Assembly (NCBI GenBank): GCA_028280485.1
Contig: JANQLS010000044.1
Span: 1 to 37,145, forward strand
DNA length: 37,145 nucleotides
Direction: 5' to 3'
Source: Planctomycetota bacterium
GTDB lineage: Bacteria; Planctomycetota; UBA8108; JACQVS01
Numbering within the stretch: position 1 is the first letter of the stretch; each line of letters begins with the position of its first letter. A model generated the notes under the pieces. The model was not told where the DNA came from, searched no databases, and saw only the letters and a program-made list of their open reading frames with translations. The position numbers and the translations under genes were made by a program. This document shows positions 29,776 through 37,145 of this stretch, piece by piece.

Positions 29776-32461
29776 CGGCAAGCTTATTAAACTTCTTCTC
29801 CAAATAGTACCGTGCTGCGAGTAAACAGATTTTCTCATTGGGTCTCAGGTTGTAAGATTCTCTAAACTTATCAGCTGCTTCTTTTAAATCACCAGCTTTA
29901 CTGAAGGCATGTCCCCAGTACTGGTAGAGCTCGGGAGTTTCAAACCCGCTCTTCCGGGCCTGAGCGAAGCGTTGTCGAGCCTTCTTATACTCAGCTTTGT
30001 CCTTTTTGCCGCGCTCATAATAACAACGCCCGGCCATATAGTACCCTTCGCCAATTTGAATTCCAGCCCTGCTTTTATCCTCGGTCGAATAAATAAATTT
30101 ATTGATCGCTTTGCCCAACATCGTGAAGCGTTCGTCGGGATCGGATATGTGATCGGAGATCTTGTAGAAACTCTCGGCCTGATGGAAGAGAAGGCTCGAA
30201 TCTCTCGTCGTATTATTATCCGCAAACTTAATGGCTTCTATAAGCTTGGAAGGCGATCGATCGTAGACGGCGCAACGAGCAAGATAGGTATAAGCTTTGG
30301 CTTTAAGATGCTTTTTACCACGTTCTTCATCCAGCAGATTGACGGCTGAATTAAGGTTGATTCGAGCATTCTCCAAGTCTTTAGAATCAGATTGAGTTTC
30401 TTCAAACAAAGCTAACCAAGTGATTCCAAATTCAAAGGCCAGTTCACCCAAAAGGAAATTGTTATCGAACAAACCTGGAACTTCCCGAGCTTCCAAGGTG
30501 ATCTCTTTAAATGCAGAAAGAGATTTTTGAAATTCACCCACGTAACGAAGCGATTGAGCGTACTTCATCGAAGTTTCGTGACTGGGCTCTTTGAGTAAGA
30601 GTTCGGGAGCTTTTTCAACGACCACGGCGTAGTCTTTAGCTTCAAAGGCTTCCGCTACTTCTGTACGAAGTTTTTCTAAAGCGAGAGCTCGCTGTTTGGG
30701 CAAGTCGACAAAGTATTTTTGATGCATGGCATCGACGACTTCAGATTTAATTTGCTCTTTTTTCGCCCTCAAGATAGCCGTTTTAATAAACTCTTCTTGT
30801 TCATCTGCATCCAAGATCGAGATCAGGCTTTCAGTGGCCTCCAAATTTTTGGGATCAACTTCTAAAGCCTTTTCTAAATACATCTCTGCCGTTGAAGGAT
30901 CCTCTTGACCTTCCCTCGTCGACATTTTAGCCAAGTACAAAAAGAGATCGACTGGAATATCCTTACTGGCTTTTTCATCCGAAGAATAAAGGGCGAAAGC
31001 GGTCTCTAACGACACTTCTGCTTGAGCCCAAAATTTTTCGTGGAATTCAGCAATACCTTTGAGCAGGTGAGCTTCAGCCAACATGTTGTTGAGCTCGATC
31101 GCTTCGACACATTGCTCACGTAGAGATTTCCAATCTTCGGTAATTCTATAAGTTCTCGCTTCTGCTAAGTACTCAAGTGCCTTTTTCTCTTTGAGAGCTT
31201 TTAACTTCGCTTTCTTTTCAGGGGTGAGTTCATCATCTTTGCTGAGATCGAGTTCATCCCCAGATTTTTTGGTGGTTTGATTGACGAGTGGAGACTTCGT
31301 AGGCTCTTTTTTAACGGGATTGACGATGGGCTTGTCGATAGGATCATCGGAGACACCTGTCTTTCCACCGCCACCGAAGATGGCATCCTTAAACAGGAGT
31401 AAGCCAACGATACCACCCACCAAAATCGTTGCTGCCGCGACCATGCCGACAGGGCTTTGACTTTTCTTTTTCCAAGCCCTCGATGCATTACCGTTTCGGC
31501 GACGAGGAGCTTTAGCGGCTTGAGACGACCCACCCCGGTTAGCTTGAGGCTTGGCTTCTGATTTTTTAGCCATCGCCTTTTCTTTAGCCTGCGTCATCAC
31601 CTCGTTCAAGGCTTGAAAGAACTCCCTTGCCGCTTGGAAGCGGTTGTCGGGGTTACGTTCTAAAGCCTTCATGATCAGATCATCGAGACCAGGGAACTGA
31701 AGAATGTCGGAGTTGAGTTCGGAGGGTCGCTGGGGAACACGACTTTTGATGTCGTTGTAAATCTCTTGAGCGGTTTTTCCGGTGTAAGGTTTTTTTCCCG
31801 TGACACACTCGTAGAGCATAACCCCTACAGAATAGAGATCAGTGTAGACTCCCAGTTTTTCTCCCAAAAACTGTTCTGGAGGCATGTAGAGAGGGCTACC
31901 TAAAAATTTGCCCTTCTTCAGAGTTTGTCCTTCAACTGCAGTAGCGATTCCGAAATCGAGAAGGCGCGCAGTTTCTTTCCCTTCTTGACCTTCGACCATG
32001 ACGTTTCCGGGCTTTAAATCACGGTGGATCACACCCGAATCATGAGCGGTATATAGAGCCCGAAGGACTCGCATGATCAACATGATCGAACGAGTAATTT
32101 GAAGCTTCCCTTCTTCCTTCAGAATCTCGGAGAGGGTCTTCCCGGGAGAGTAGTCCATGGTGTAGTAAAGCTGACCTTCTTCGGTCATCCCGACATCACG
32201 GACCTGAATGATGTATTTATTAACCAGCTTCATCGCGACGCGAATCTCATTGATGAAGCGGTTTCGAATCTTTTCTTCTCGACTGAGTTCTTCAGGAATG
32301 ATTTTGAGTGCGAGCTTCTCACCGACCATCCCCGCCGTGATCTCTACTAGATAAACCGTACCAAAACCACCTCTCCCAAGGATGGAGATGACCTTGTATT
32401 TATCAGCGAGCACTTGACCAATCAGGGGATCGGAATCTGAATGAGAATCAACCTGAGACAC
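29696..32461 (-). CDS. Ser/Thr protein kinase with TPR-rich extracytoplasmic part
   Basis: 921 residues from a GTG with GAGGA 5 bases upstream. The kinase domain (22-290) is complete: GRGGFGTVY (29-37), K53 in LALKI, HRDLKPGNVM (146-155), LDFGIATA (168-175), MPPE (193-196). A basic linker (300-335) precedes one membrane helix (338-357). The rest, about 560 residues, is helical TPR-like repeats (AEAHLLKGIAEFHEKFWAQA; GHAFSKAGDLKEAADKFRES). Eukaryotic-type kinases of this layout transduce external or envelope signals; the TPR part may bind a partner protein. First gene of an operon with the LD-carboxypeptidase and the SDR-like protein, which hints at cell-wall control. Confidence 0.92.
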   Translation of the reverse strand: MSQVDSHSDSDPLIGQVLADKYKVISILGRGGFGTVYLVEITAGMVGEKLALKIIPEELSREEKIRNRFINEIRVAMKLVNKYIIQVRDVGMTEEGQLYYTMDYSPGKTLSEILKEEGKLQITRSIMLIMRVLRALYTAHDSGVIHRDLKPGNVMVEGQEGKETARLLDFGIATAVEGQTLKKGKFLGSPLYMPPEQFLGEKLGVYTDLYSVGVMLYECVTGKKPYTGKTAQEIYNDIKSRVPQRPSELNSDILQFPGLDDLIMKALERNPDNRFQAAREFFQALNEVMTQAKEKAMAKKSEAKPQANRGGSSQAAKAPRRRNGNASRAWKKKSQSPVGMVAAATILVGGIVGLLLFKDAIFGGGGKTGVSDDPIDKPIVNPVKKEPTKSPLVNQTTKKSGDELDLSKDDELTPEKKAKLKALKEKKALEYLAEARTYRITEDWKSLREQCVEAIELNNMLAEAHLLKGIAEFHEKFWAQAEVSLETAFALYSSDEKASKDIPVDLFLYLAKMSTREGQEDPSTAEMYLEKALEVDPKNLEATESLISILDADEQEEFIKTAILRAKKEQIKSEVVDAMHQKYFVDLPKQRALALEKLRTEVAEAFEAKDYAVVVEKAPELLLKEPSHETSMKYAQSLRYVGEFQKSLSAFKEITLEAREVPGLFDNNFLLGELAFEFGITWLALFEETQSDSKDLENARINLNSAVNLLDEERGKKHLKAKAYTYLARCAVYDRSPSKLIEAIKFADNNTTRDSSLLFHQAESFYKISDHISDPDERFTMLGKAINKFIYSTEDKSRAGIQIGEGYYMAGRCYYERGKKDKAEYKKARQRFAQARKSGFETPELYQYWGHAFSKAGDLKEAADKFRESYNLRPNEKICLLAARYYLEKKFNKLADAMLQQGLRDFPESKRLRELIPLVNN

Positions 32462-33363
32462 TACTTTCCTCGTAACTCTTCCGTTTCAGTTCAATTGAAA
32501 CAGTAAATAAGAACTCAATTAAGTACTTCCTGTTGAATCACAGGGACTAATTAATTTTGCGATTTGCCCACAAACAGGCATGAGTATTTTAATCACTTAA
32601 GCTTGAAGGCCAACCTTTACCACCCCATGAAGCAGAGAATTGAATGATTTTAGAGGCTTCTCTGTGAGCAGCCATAAATCTCCAATCGTCGCTTCACTTC
32701 TTCCTACCTCGATGGGTTCGAAAGAATTGACGGATTGAATTATCTCTGATTGATAGGTGAACGCAAAACTCGGCTCTTCATCTCAAATCTAAATGATCAG
32801 GTAACTTAAGAGTTCGCACTACCGTTAGATAAGGCTGGGTTTCTTCAAGAAAATCTAACTCAATTCCCAGATTGGAAACCGTTTAGATGGATTCTTGGCG
32901 GGTACTTCAGTGAAAAGGTAGCCCAAAGTGAAACTACAAGTATATCCTCTTCTAGTTCTTAGGGAAACGGCTACTTTTAACCCTAAACTATGCTTTTACA
33001 ATCGATGACAATCCCTGCACTTTTCAGGGGCGCCCCGCCGAAAGGAAACGTCACAAGGAATTATTTAAAAACAACTTACAAGAAACTCATTTCTTAGCCT
33101 TGAACTGTCTAAAATCCATTCAAAAGTTCAATCTGGGCCAGAATTTCTTCAGCGATCGGGCTTTCAGGCGCGAGAAGCTCACTCTGGGTCTAAGATTTAT
33201 ATCGAGGAGCCGTTGAAACGCAGGGTCATTCACGGGTGAATTAACGTTTCCATCGACGATTTTTCCGCTTATAAACGCTACTTCTTGGGTCATTCAAACG
33301 AACGATTAGATCTGCCTTGATTACAGACAGGTCTGCTTCCTCACAACAATTATCGATATCAAT
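32462..33363. other. Long region without an intact gene
   Basis: About 900 bases between two divergent genes. It includes a palindromic GTTTCA/TGAAAC hairpin (32484-32502) just upstream of the kinase start. On the minus strand are several short protein-like frames in different phases, listed separately as a possible decayed gene. No tRNA, repeat or promoter could be named. Confidence 0.6.
32597..33293 (-). pseudogene. Possible decayed coding region, unidentified
   Basis: Three protein-like pieces lie in order on the minus strand. The first begins at ATG 33293 (MTQEVAFISGKIVDGNV...) and, with one shift, continues as ELLAPESPIAEEILAQIEL to a stop at 33109. The second, 32882-32778, reads LGIELDFLEETQPYLTVVRT in part. 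The third, 32782-32597, reads EVGRSEATIGDLWLLTEKPL in part. Pieces two and three overlap by a few bases and would join with one frameshift. Between them are stops. I do not recognise the family. The alternative is chance open frames, or a real 57-residue ORF (33120-33293) without a Shine-Dalgarno. Confidence 0.3.
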
Positions 33364-34293
33364 ATGTTCACTTGTCAGAGATTTTCTAGTTCCGCATTAA
33401 AAGTGAGTACCTTGACGGTTATTCTCACCCTTTTGTCGAATGGGGCTTGGGCGCAAAAGGAAGCAGAGATCTCTCTTTTTAGGAGGGCTTTCCTTCCAAC
33501 CACCCTCACCATTGAAGCCGGAGGCACGGTGACCTGGGTTTGGGAGGCGGGAACTCATATGATTACAAGTGGAGCATCCTCCAACCCCGAAGATCAACCG
33601 GGCGAATTGTTTGAACAACTCGTCGATGAGAACAATCCTACTTTCTCATTCACCTTTTCTGAGCCCGGTAACTACTCCTTCTTCGATGCTGAAAATGAAC
33701 AAGCGGGAGGTGTTGGAGTCATCACCGTTCTTTCCGATGCGAGAACCTTTCGCGTTGGAGTCGTCGACAACGCTTACATTCCTGAAGACATCGCCATTTT
33801 CGAAGGGGACACTATTCACTGGGAGCACGAACCGATGGAAGCCTTCCATACCGTCACCAGCGGAGCTTCCTCGGCTCCAGAACACAATCCCGGGGCCTTG
33901 TTCGACGAAGAATCATCGGAAGCGAAACCCAACTTCTTTTACACGTTTGAAGAAGCTGATTTCTATCCCTACTTTTGTCGCCCGCATGAACATTTAGATA
34001 TGGTGGGAACGGTCTTAGTTCAAACGAAGTTTATTCGTGGGGATTTTAATTTAGACCAAAAGCTCAACCTTGGAGATGCGGTTCACATGTTGAGGCATCA
34101 ATTCTTAGGTGAAAAGATAACGGGCTGTTTAGATGCGGCCGACTTCAATGACGATGGGCAAAACAACTTGTCGGATCCCATCGAGTTCCTCAACTTTCAG
34201 TTCCTGGGAGGTCCGGCTCCTCGAGCGCCCTATCCCGGACGTGGACCCGACCGAACCGACGATGGCCTCGTCTGTGTTGTGGCTGCTGAATAA
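33364..34293 (+). CDS. Secreted tandem cupredoxin with dockerin-like C-terminus
   Basis: 309 residues with a signal peptide (VSTLTVILTLLSNGAWA, cleaved near residue 30). Two plastocyanin-like domains follow (about 32-123 and 128-220), then an EF-hand pair of dockerin type (GDFNLDQKLNLGD, 226-238; ADFNDDGQNNLSD, 259-271) and a conserved planctomycete-style tail (FLGGPAPRAPYPG). The second cupredoxin has all four type-1 copper ligands: H162, C205, H208 and M213, with the plastocyanin spacing. The first keeps H65, but D108, N111 and G116 replace the Cys, His and Met. No Shine-Dalgarno is visible. Electron transfer or copper binding is expected for domain 2 only; the partner is unknown. It converges with the ASPIC/UnbV gene. 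Confidence 0.9.
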   Translation: MFTCQRFSSSALKVSTLTVILTLLSNGAWAQKEAEISLFRRAFLPTTLTIEAGGTVTWVWEAGTHMITSGASSNPEDQPGELFEQLVDENNPTFSFTFSEPGNYSFFDAENEQAGGVGVITVLSDARTFRVGVVDNAYIPEDIAIFEGDTIHWEHEPMEAFHTVTSGASSAPEHNPGALFDEESSEAKPNFFYTFEEADFYPYFCRPHEHLDMVGTVLVQTKFIRGDFNLDQKLNLGDAVHMLRHQFLGEKITGCLDAADFNDDGQNNLSDPIEFLNFQFLGGPAPRAPYPGRGPDRTDDGLVCVVAAE

Positions 34294-34317
34294 GTTCAAA
34301 CTCTAGGAGTTTGAACT
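34293..34317. terminator. Hairpin shared by two convergent stop codons
   Basis: AGTTCAAACTC, TAG, GAGTTTGAACT: an 11-bp perfect stem with a 3-base loop. Its left arm begins at the cupredoxin stop codon and its loop overlaps the stop of the convergent gene. No T run on either side, so it may act as a bidirectional 3' end structure rather than a classical terminator. Confidence 0.5.
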
Positions 34318-35985
34318 CCCGTATTTAAGCACGTGGTACTGATCAATTTTTAAGTCTTTAAAGACTTCAACCTTTTTATCAGGCCAACGGATCTCAACTT
34401 GTTGAATTTGAGTTTCTTTTCCCAAGCCACAAACAATTCTGGGATCGTGAGCTGACAGGTAACTACTAGCTGTTCGACATTCAAAAATTTGCTTTTTCCC
34501 TGATTTTGAAGTCACCACAACCTTTGATCCGTAAGCATCTCGGTTCACCTTTTTTCCATCCCCTTCTAATTTGAAACCCACCCAATGATTGCCTTTTGAG
34601 GCTTGGTTCTTGAGCAAAACGGCCGGTCCCTCAATATTTGAAACCAAAATATCTCGGTCACCATCGTTGTCGTAATCAGCAAATGCCATCGCTCTTCCTA
34701 AAAGCTTGCGCTTAAACCAAGCTCCTGACTGTTTCGATGATTCTTTAAATTTCCCCTTCCCATCGTTGAGAAACAGCATGTCCGGCTGAAGGCGCACTTC
34801 TCCACTTCGAGGATAGAGTTTTTCGATCAAGGCAGACACATGTCCACAAGCGACATAGATATCGAGATCTCCATCGAGCTCTAAGTCAAAGAATCCCGTT
34901 CCGAAACCTAAAGGCAAAAAGGTGGGACCGGCTATGCCTCGGATGGCTCCAGACTCCATGAAGAACCCTGCTTTGTGTTTCATGAAGAGTGTGTTGCTCT
35001 CTTTAGAAAAATTAGTGATGGTGTAGTCGATCAATCCATCTCCATTCACATCCCCACCATCAACTCCCATTCCGGCCAAGGCTTTTCCATCGGGATTCAA
35101 TGCGATTCCCATTTCGAGGCCGACGTCCTGGAATTTAAAATTACCATCGTTTCGCCAAACTTGATTCGGCACCGAGTCATTAGCAATGAGGAGATCGACA
35201 TCCCCATCATCGTCGATGTCAGTTGGAAGGATTCCCAAGCCCTTCCCGGCAAACATATCAGCGTGGCCAATGCCGGCAGCTTTGGTGACATCTAAGAATT
35301 GCCCTTGACCGTTCCCTTTAAAAATTTGGTCGTTTTCACCCGGGAATCGATTGGGGTGACAATAATCGGGACTTTTAAGTCGATTCCCTTTACAGATGAA
35401 CTTCGGATTGGTTTCGTACTTGAGGTAGTTGACTAAGTACAGATCTAAGATTCCATCGGAATCGAAGTCGGCAAAACTCGCCGCGGTGCTCCACTTCGAG
35501 CTACCAATCCCAGAAGCTTGTGTGATGTTTTTAAACGTGCCATCGCCCTGATTGAGGTAAAGAGTATTCTGACCAAAGTTGGTGACATAGAGATCGGTAT
35601 CTCCATCATTGTCGATGTCTCCGACGGCTAATCCCGATCCATAATTTCGATCCGCGACGCCCGCAGGAATCGAAACATCTTCAAAAGTACCGTCACCTCG
35701 ATTTCGATAAAGGACGTTGTGTTGTTGACCCGGTGATTTGGCGGCATTCACATTCGAATGGGACTGAACGAGGTAGATATCAAACCATCCGTCCCCATCG
35801 TAATCTAGCCAACCACCACCACCTCCCATGGTCTCAACCAAGTATCGATTTCCCGTTTCGACTCCCGAAACGTGCTTAAATTTGAGCCCTGCCGACTGAG
35901 TGACATCGACCAAGGGATCCTGGGAATGAGTCGACAACGGAAAGATAAGAAAAATGAGACTTAGCGATAGAAATATTGGGCGCAT
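34303..35985 (-). CDS. ASPIC/UnbV and VCBS/FG-GAP repeat secreted protein
   Basis: 560 residues. A signal peptide (MRPIFLSLSLIFLIFPLSTH) is followed by FG-GAP/VCBS-type beta-propeller repeats, each with a calcium loop such as DYDGDGWFDIYLV, DIDNDGDTDLYVTNFG, DDDGDVDLLIANDSVPNQ and DLELDGDLDIYVACGH. An ASPIC/UnbV domain ends the protein (HWVGFKLEGDGKKVNRDAYG to RIVCGLGKETQIQQVEIRWP). Known family members are secreted calcium-stabilised propellers of the CRTAC1 type, mostly of unknown ligand. No Shine-Dalgarno is clear. The stop shares a hairpin with the convergent cupredoxin gene. Confidence 0.92.
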   Translation of the reverse strand: MRPIFLSLSLIFLIFPLSTHSQDPLVDVTQSAGLKFKHVSGVETGNRYLVETMGGGGGWLDYDGDGWFDIYLVQSHSNVNAAKSPGQQHNVLYRNRGDGTFEDVSIPAGVADRNYGSGLAVGDIDNDGDTDLYVTNFGQNTLYLNQGDGTFKNITQASGIGSSKWSTAASFADFDSDGILDLYLVNYLKYETNPKFICKGNRLKSPDYCHPNRFPGENDQIFKGNGQGQFLDVTKAAGIGHADMFAGKGLGILPTDIDDDGDVDLLIANDSVPNQVWRNDGNFKFQDVGLEMGIALNPDGKALAGMGVDGGDVNGDGLIDYTITNFSKESNTLFMKHKAGFFMESGAIRGIAGPTFLPLGFGTGFFDLELDGDLDIYVACGHVSALIEKLYPRSGEVRLQPDMLFLNDGKGKFKESSKQSGAWFKRKLLGRAMAFADYDNDGDRDILVSNIEGPAVLLKNQASKGNHWVGFKLEGDGKKVNRDAYGSKVVVTSKSGKKQIFECRTASSYLSAHDPRIVCGLGKETQIQQVEIRWPDKKVEVFKDLKIDQYHVLKYGSSNS

Positions 35986-36097
35986 CGGGTAAAAGAGTGG
36001 GTTTTTCGAAGTTAGAATTTGGTTCAGACTTCTATTCTCTGTGGAATAGGTAAAATGAGTTCCTGGTACAACGAACCATTTAGCTTACTCTGATTGC

Positions 36098-36142
36098 GCG
36101 GTGGTGAACACCGCTAATAGCGAAGAATACAAATTCTTAGCT
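36098..36142 (+). promoter_or_regulatory. Two hairpins upstream of purH
   Basis: The first is GCGGTG, GTGAA, CACCGC (36098-36114). The second is AGC-g-AAGAAT, ACAA, ATTCTT-a-GCT (36119-36142). They are adjacent, 64 bases or more before the start codon. Not a canonical purine riboswitch. Could be a leader structure or an operator; a match to a known RNA family was not recognised. Confidence 0.35.
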
Positions 36143-36205
36143 GATCGGATCGTTAGAGACTTAAACCATCACAATATTTGACATTTTACGAAGAGGGATT
36201 TTGCT

Positions 36206-37145
36206 GTGTCTCAACAAAAAAGGGCGCTCGTCAGTGTTTCGGATAAAACTGGCTTAGTAGAATTTGGCCAAAAGTTAGAGGCATTGGAATTCGAGATTCT
36301 TTCAACGGGAGGCACCGCCCGAACGTTGCGAGAGGCTGGTATCCAGGTTACCGATGTGAGTGACTACACCGGCTTCCCTGAAATGATGGACGGACGAGTG
36401 AAGACGCTTCACCCCAAAGTGCACGGCGGCTTGTTGTACCTACGCGATAATCCCGAACACCAAAATGCAGCGCAGCAACACAACATTTCGACCATCGATA
36501 TGGTAGTCGTAAACCTTTATCCCTTTGAAGCCACGATCGCTCGCGAAGGAGTGACGACTGAAGAAGCGATTGAGCAAATCGATATCGGCGGCCCGAGTAT
36601 GGTGAGAAGCGCCGCCAAGAATCATCGTTTTGTGACCATCGTTTGTGACCCCGCGTATTACGGTCAAGTCGCAGAAGAGTTAGATGCGAACAATGGGGAA
36701 ACTTCTTTAGAACTTAAGAAGCACTTAGCAGCGATTGCATTTGACCACACGGCCAAGTACGACCGAATGATCGCTGATTACTTAAAGAGTAAACTGACGG
36801 ACTCAAGCGAATCAGAAAGCGAAGCCTTAGCGCCCAAGATCAAAGTAGAAGCACCGCTCGCATTAGAGATGAGATACGGGGAGAATCCTCACCAGAAAGC
36901 CGGTTACTACGGCAATCTCGAAGAATACTTTAAGAAGCTTCACGGTAAAGATCTCTCTTACAACAATCTTATTGATTTAGCAGCTGCGGTAGAATTGATC
37001 GAAGAGTTCGATCAAGATAAACAAGCTGCCTTAGCCATCATCAAACACACGAATCCCTGTGGAATCGCCTTGGGAAGCAGTGTTTCTCAAGCTTGGACGC
37101 GAGCGTTATCAACGGATCAAGATTCGGCTAACGGAGGCATCGTTG
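36206..37145 (+). CDS. purH: Bifunctional AICAR transformylase/IMP cyclohydrolase, C-terminus off window
   Basis: 313 codons are visible of an expected 510-530; the frame has no stop before the right edge. It starts at GTG, with AGAGGG 8 bases upstream. The IMP cyclohydrolase (MGS-like) part is clear: RALVSVSDKTGLVEF, STGGTARTLREAG, GRVKTLHPKVHGGLLY, VVVNLYPFE, IDIGGPSMVRSAAKNH. The AICAR formyltransferase part begins with RYGENPHQKAGYY and has the catalytic KHTNPCG (Lys-His). It performs the last two steps of purine synthesis, from AICAR to IMP. No gene lies in the 220-base gap before it other than the divergent ASPIC start. Confidence 0.98.
   Translation, partial: MSQQKRALVSVSDKTGLVEFGQKLEALEFEILSTGGTARTLREAGIQVTDVSDYTGFPEMMDGRVKTLHPKVHGGLLYLRDNPEHQNAAQQHNISTIDMVVVNLYPFEATIAREGVTTEEAIEQIDIGGPSMVRSAAKNHRFVTIVCDPAYYGQVAEELDANNGETSLELKKHLAAIAFDHTAKYDRMIADYLKSKLTDSSESESEALAPKIKVEAPLALEMRYGENPHQKAGYYGNLEEYFKKLHGKDLSYNNLIDLAAAVELIEEFDQDKQAALAIIKHTNPCGIALGSSVSQAWTRALSTDQDSANGGIV

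Noticed and set aside
36060..36200. Purine riboswitch
   Set aside because: The three-way junction and conserved loop bases of the known class are not present; only two simple hairpins are seen.

Overview
The window looks like chromosomal DNA from a planctomycete or a close relative in the PVC/planctomycete sphere. G+C is moderate. The gene content is typical of that group: two ECF-type sigma factors, two large membrane-anchored Ser/Thr kinases (one with WD40 repeats, one with TPRs), a BatA/VWA gene cluster with a terpenoid-cyclase-fold protein, NPCBM-like and CBM-like extracytoplasmic domains, an ASPIC/UnbV-VCBS protein and a dockerin-tailed secreted protein. The assignment is inference from gene content; there is no rRNA gene in the window. 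I found no tRNA, CRISPR array, phage gene or transposase.

Layout. Positions 1-11446, minus strand: a tightly packed operon read right to left. It encodes an exported terpenoid-cyclase-fold protein, a BatA-type VWA membrane protein, a second VWA/GATase-like membrane protein, a DUF4175-like membrane protein, and a giant exported coiled-coil protein cut off by the left edge. Positions 11711-18921, minus: a second operon of an exported NPCBM-like protein, an ECF sigma factor and a 1589-residue one-pass membrane protein. The last has an anti-sigma-like cytoplasmic end, a CBM-like module and a PQQ-type propeller. Positions 19022-20277, minus: ribosomal protein L33, a lipoprotein tyrosine/dual-specificity phosphatase and ribosomal protein L28, closed by a strong terminator. 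Positions 21003-23939, plus: a Bax-inhibitor-1 family membrane protein with its own terminator, an Arg/Ser- and Lys-rich exported EF-hand protein, and a second ECF sigma factor. This sigma gene converges on a WD40 Ser/Thr kinase gene with three bases between the stop codons. Positions 27617-32461, minus: an operon of a TPR Ser/Thr kinase, an LD-carboxypeptidase and an SDR-fold sugar-nucleotide reductase-like protein that lacks the catalytic Tyr and Lys. Positions 32462-33363: a long stretch without an intact gene, possibly holding a decayed one. Positions 33364-35985: a tandem cupredoxin/dockerin protein convergent with an ASPIC/UnbV protein. From 36206 to the right edge: the first 60% of purH.

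How it fits together. Most of the window encodes envelope and signalling functions. The VWA operon probably builds a membrane complex. The two sigma factors each sit beside a plausible partner: the membrane protein with the external sensor-like domains in one case, the WD40 kinase in the other. The observations most worth following are the split DUF4175-like pair in the VWA operon, the lipoprotein phosphatase between two ribosomal protein genes, the tandem cupredoxin in which one copy has lost its copper ligands, the SDR without its catalytic pair, the SR/K-rich EF-hand protein next to a sigma factor, and two inverted-repeat pairs sharing one core sequence.
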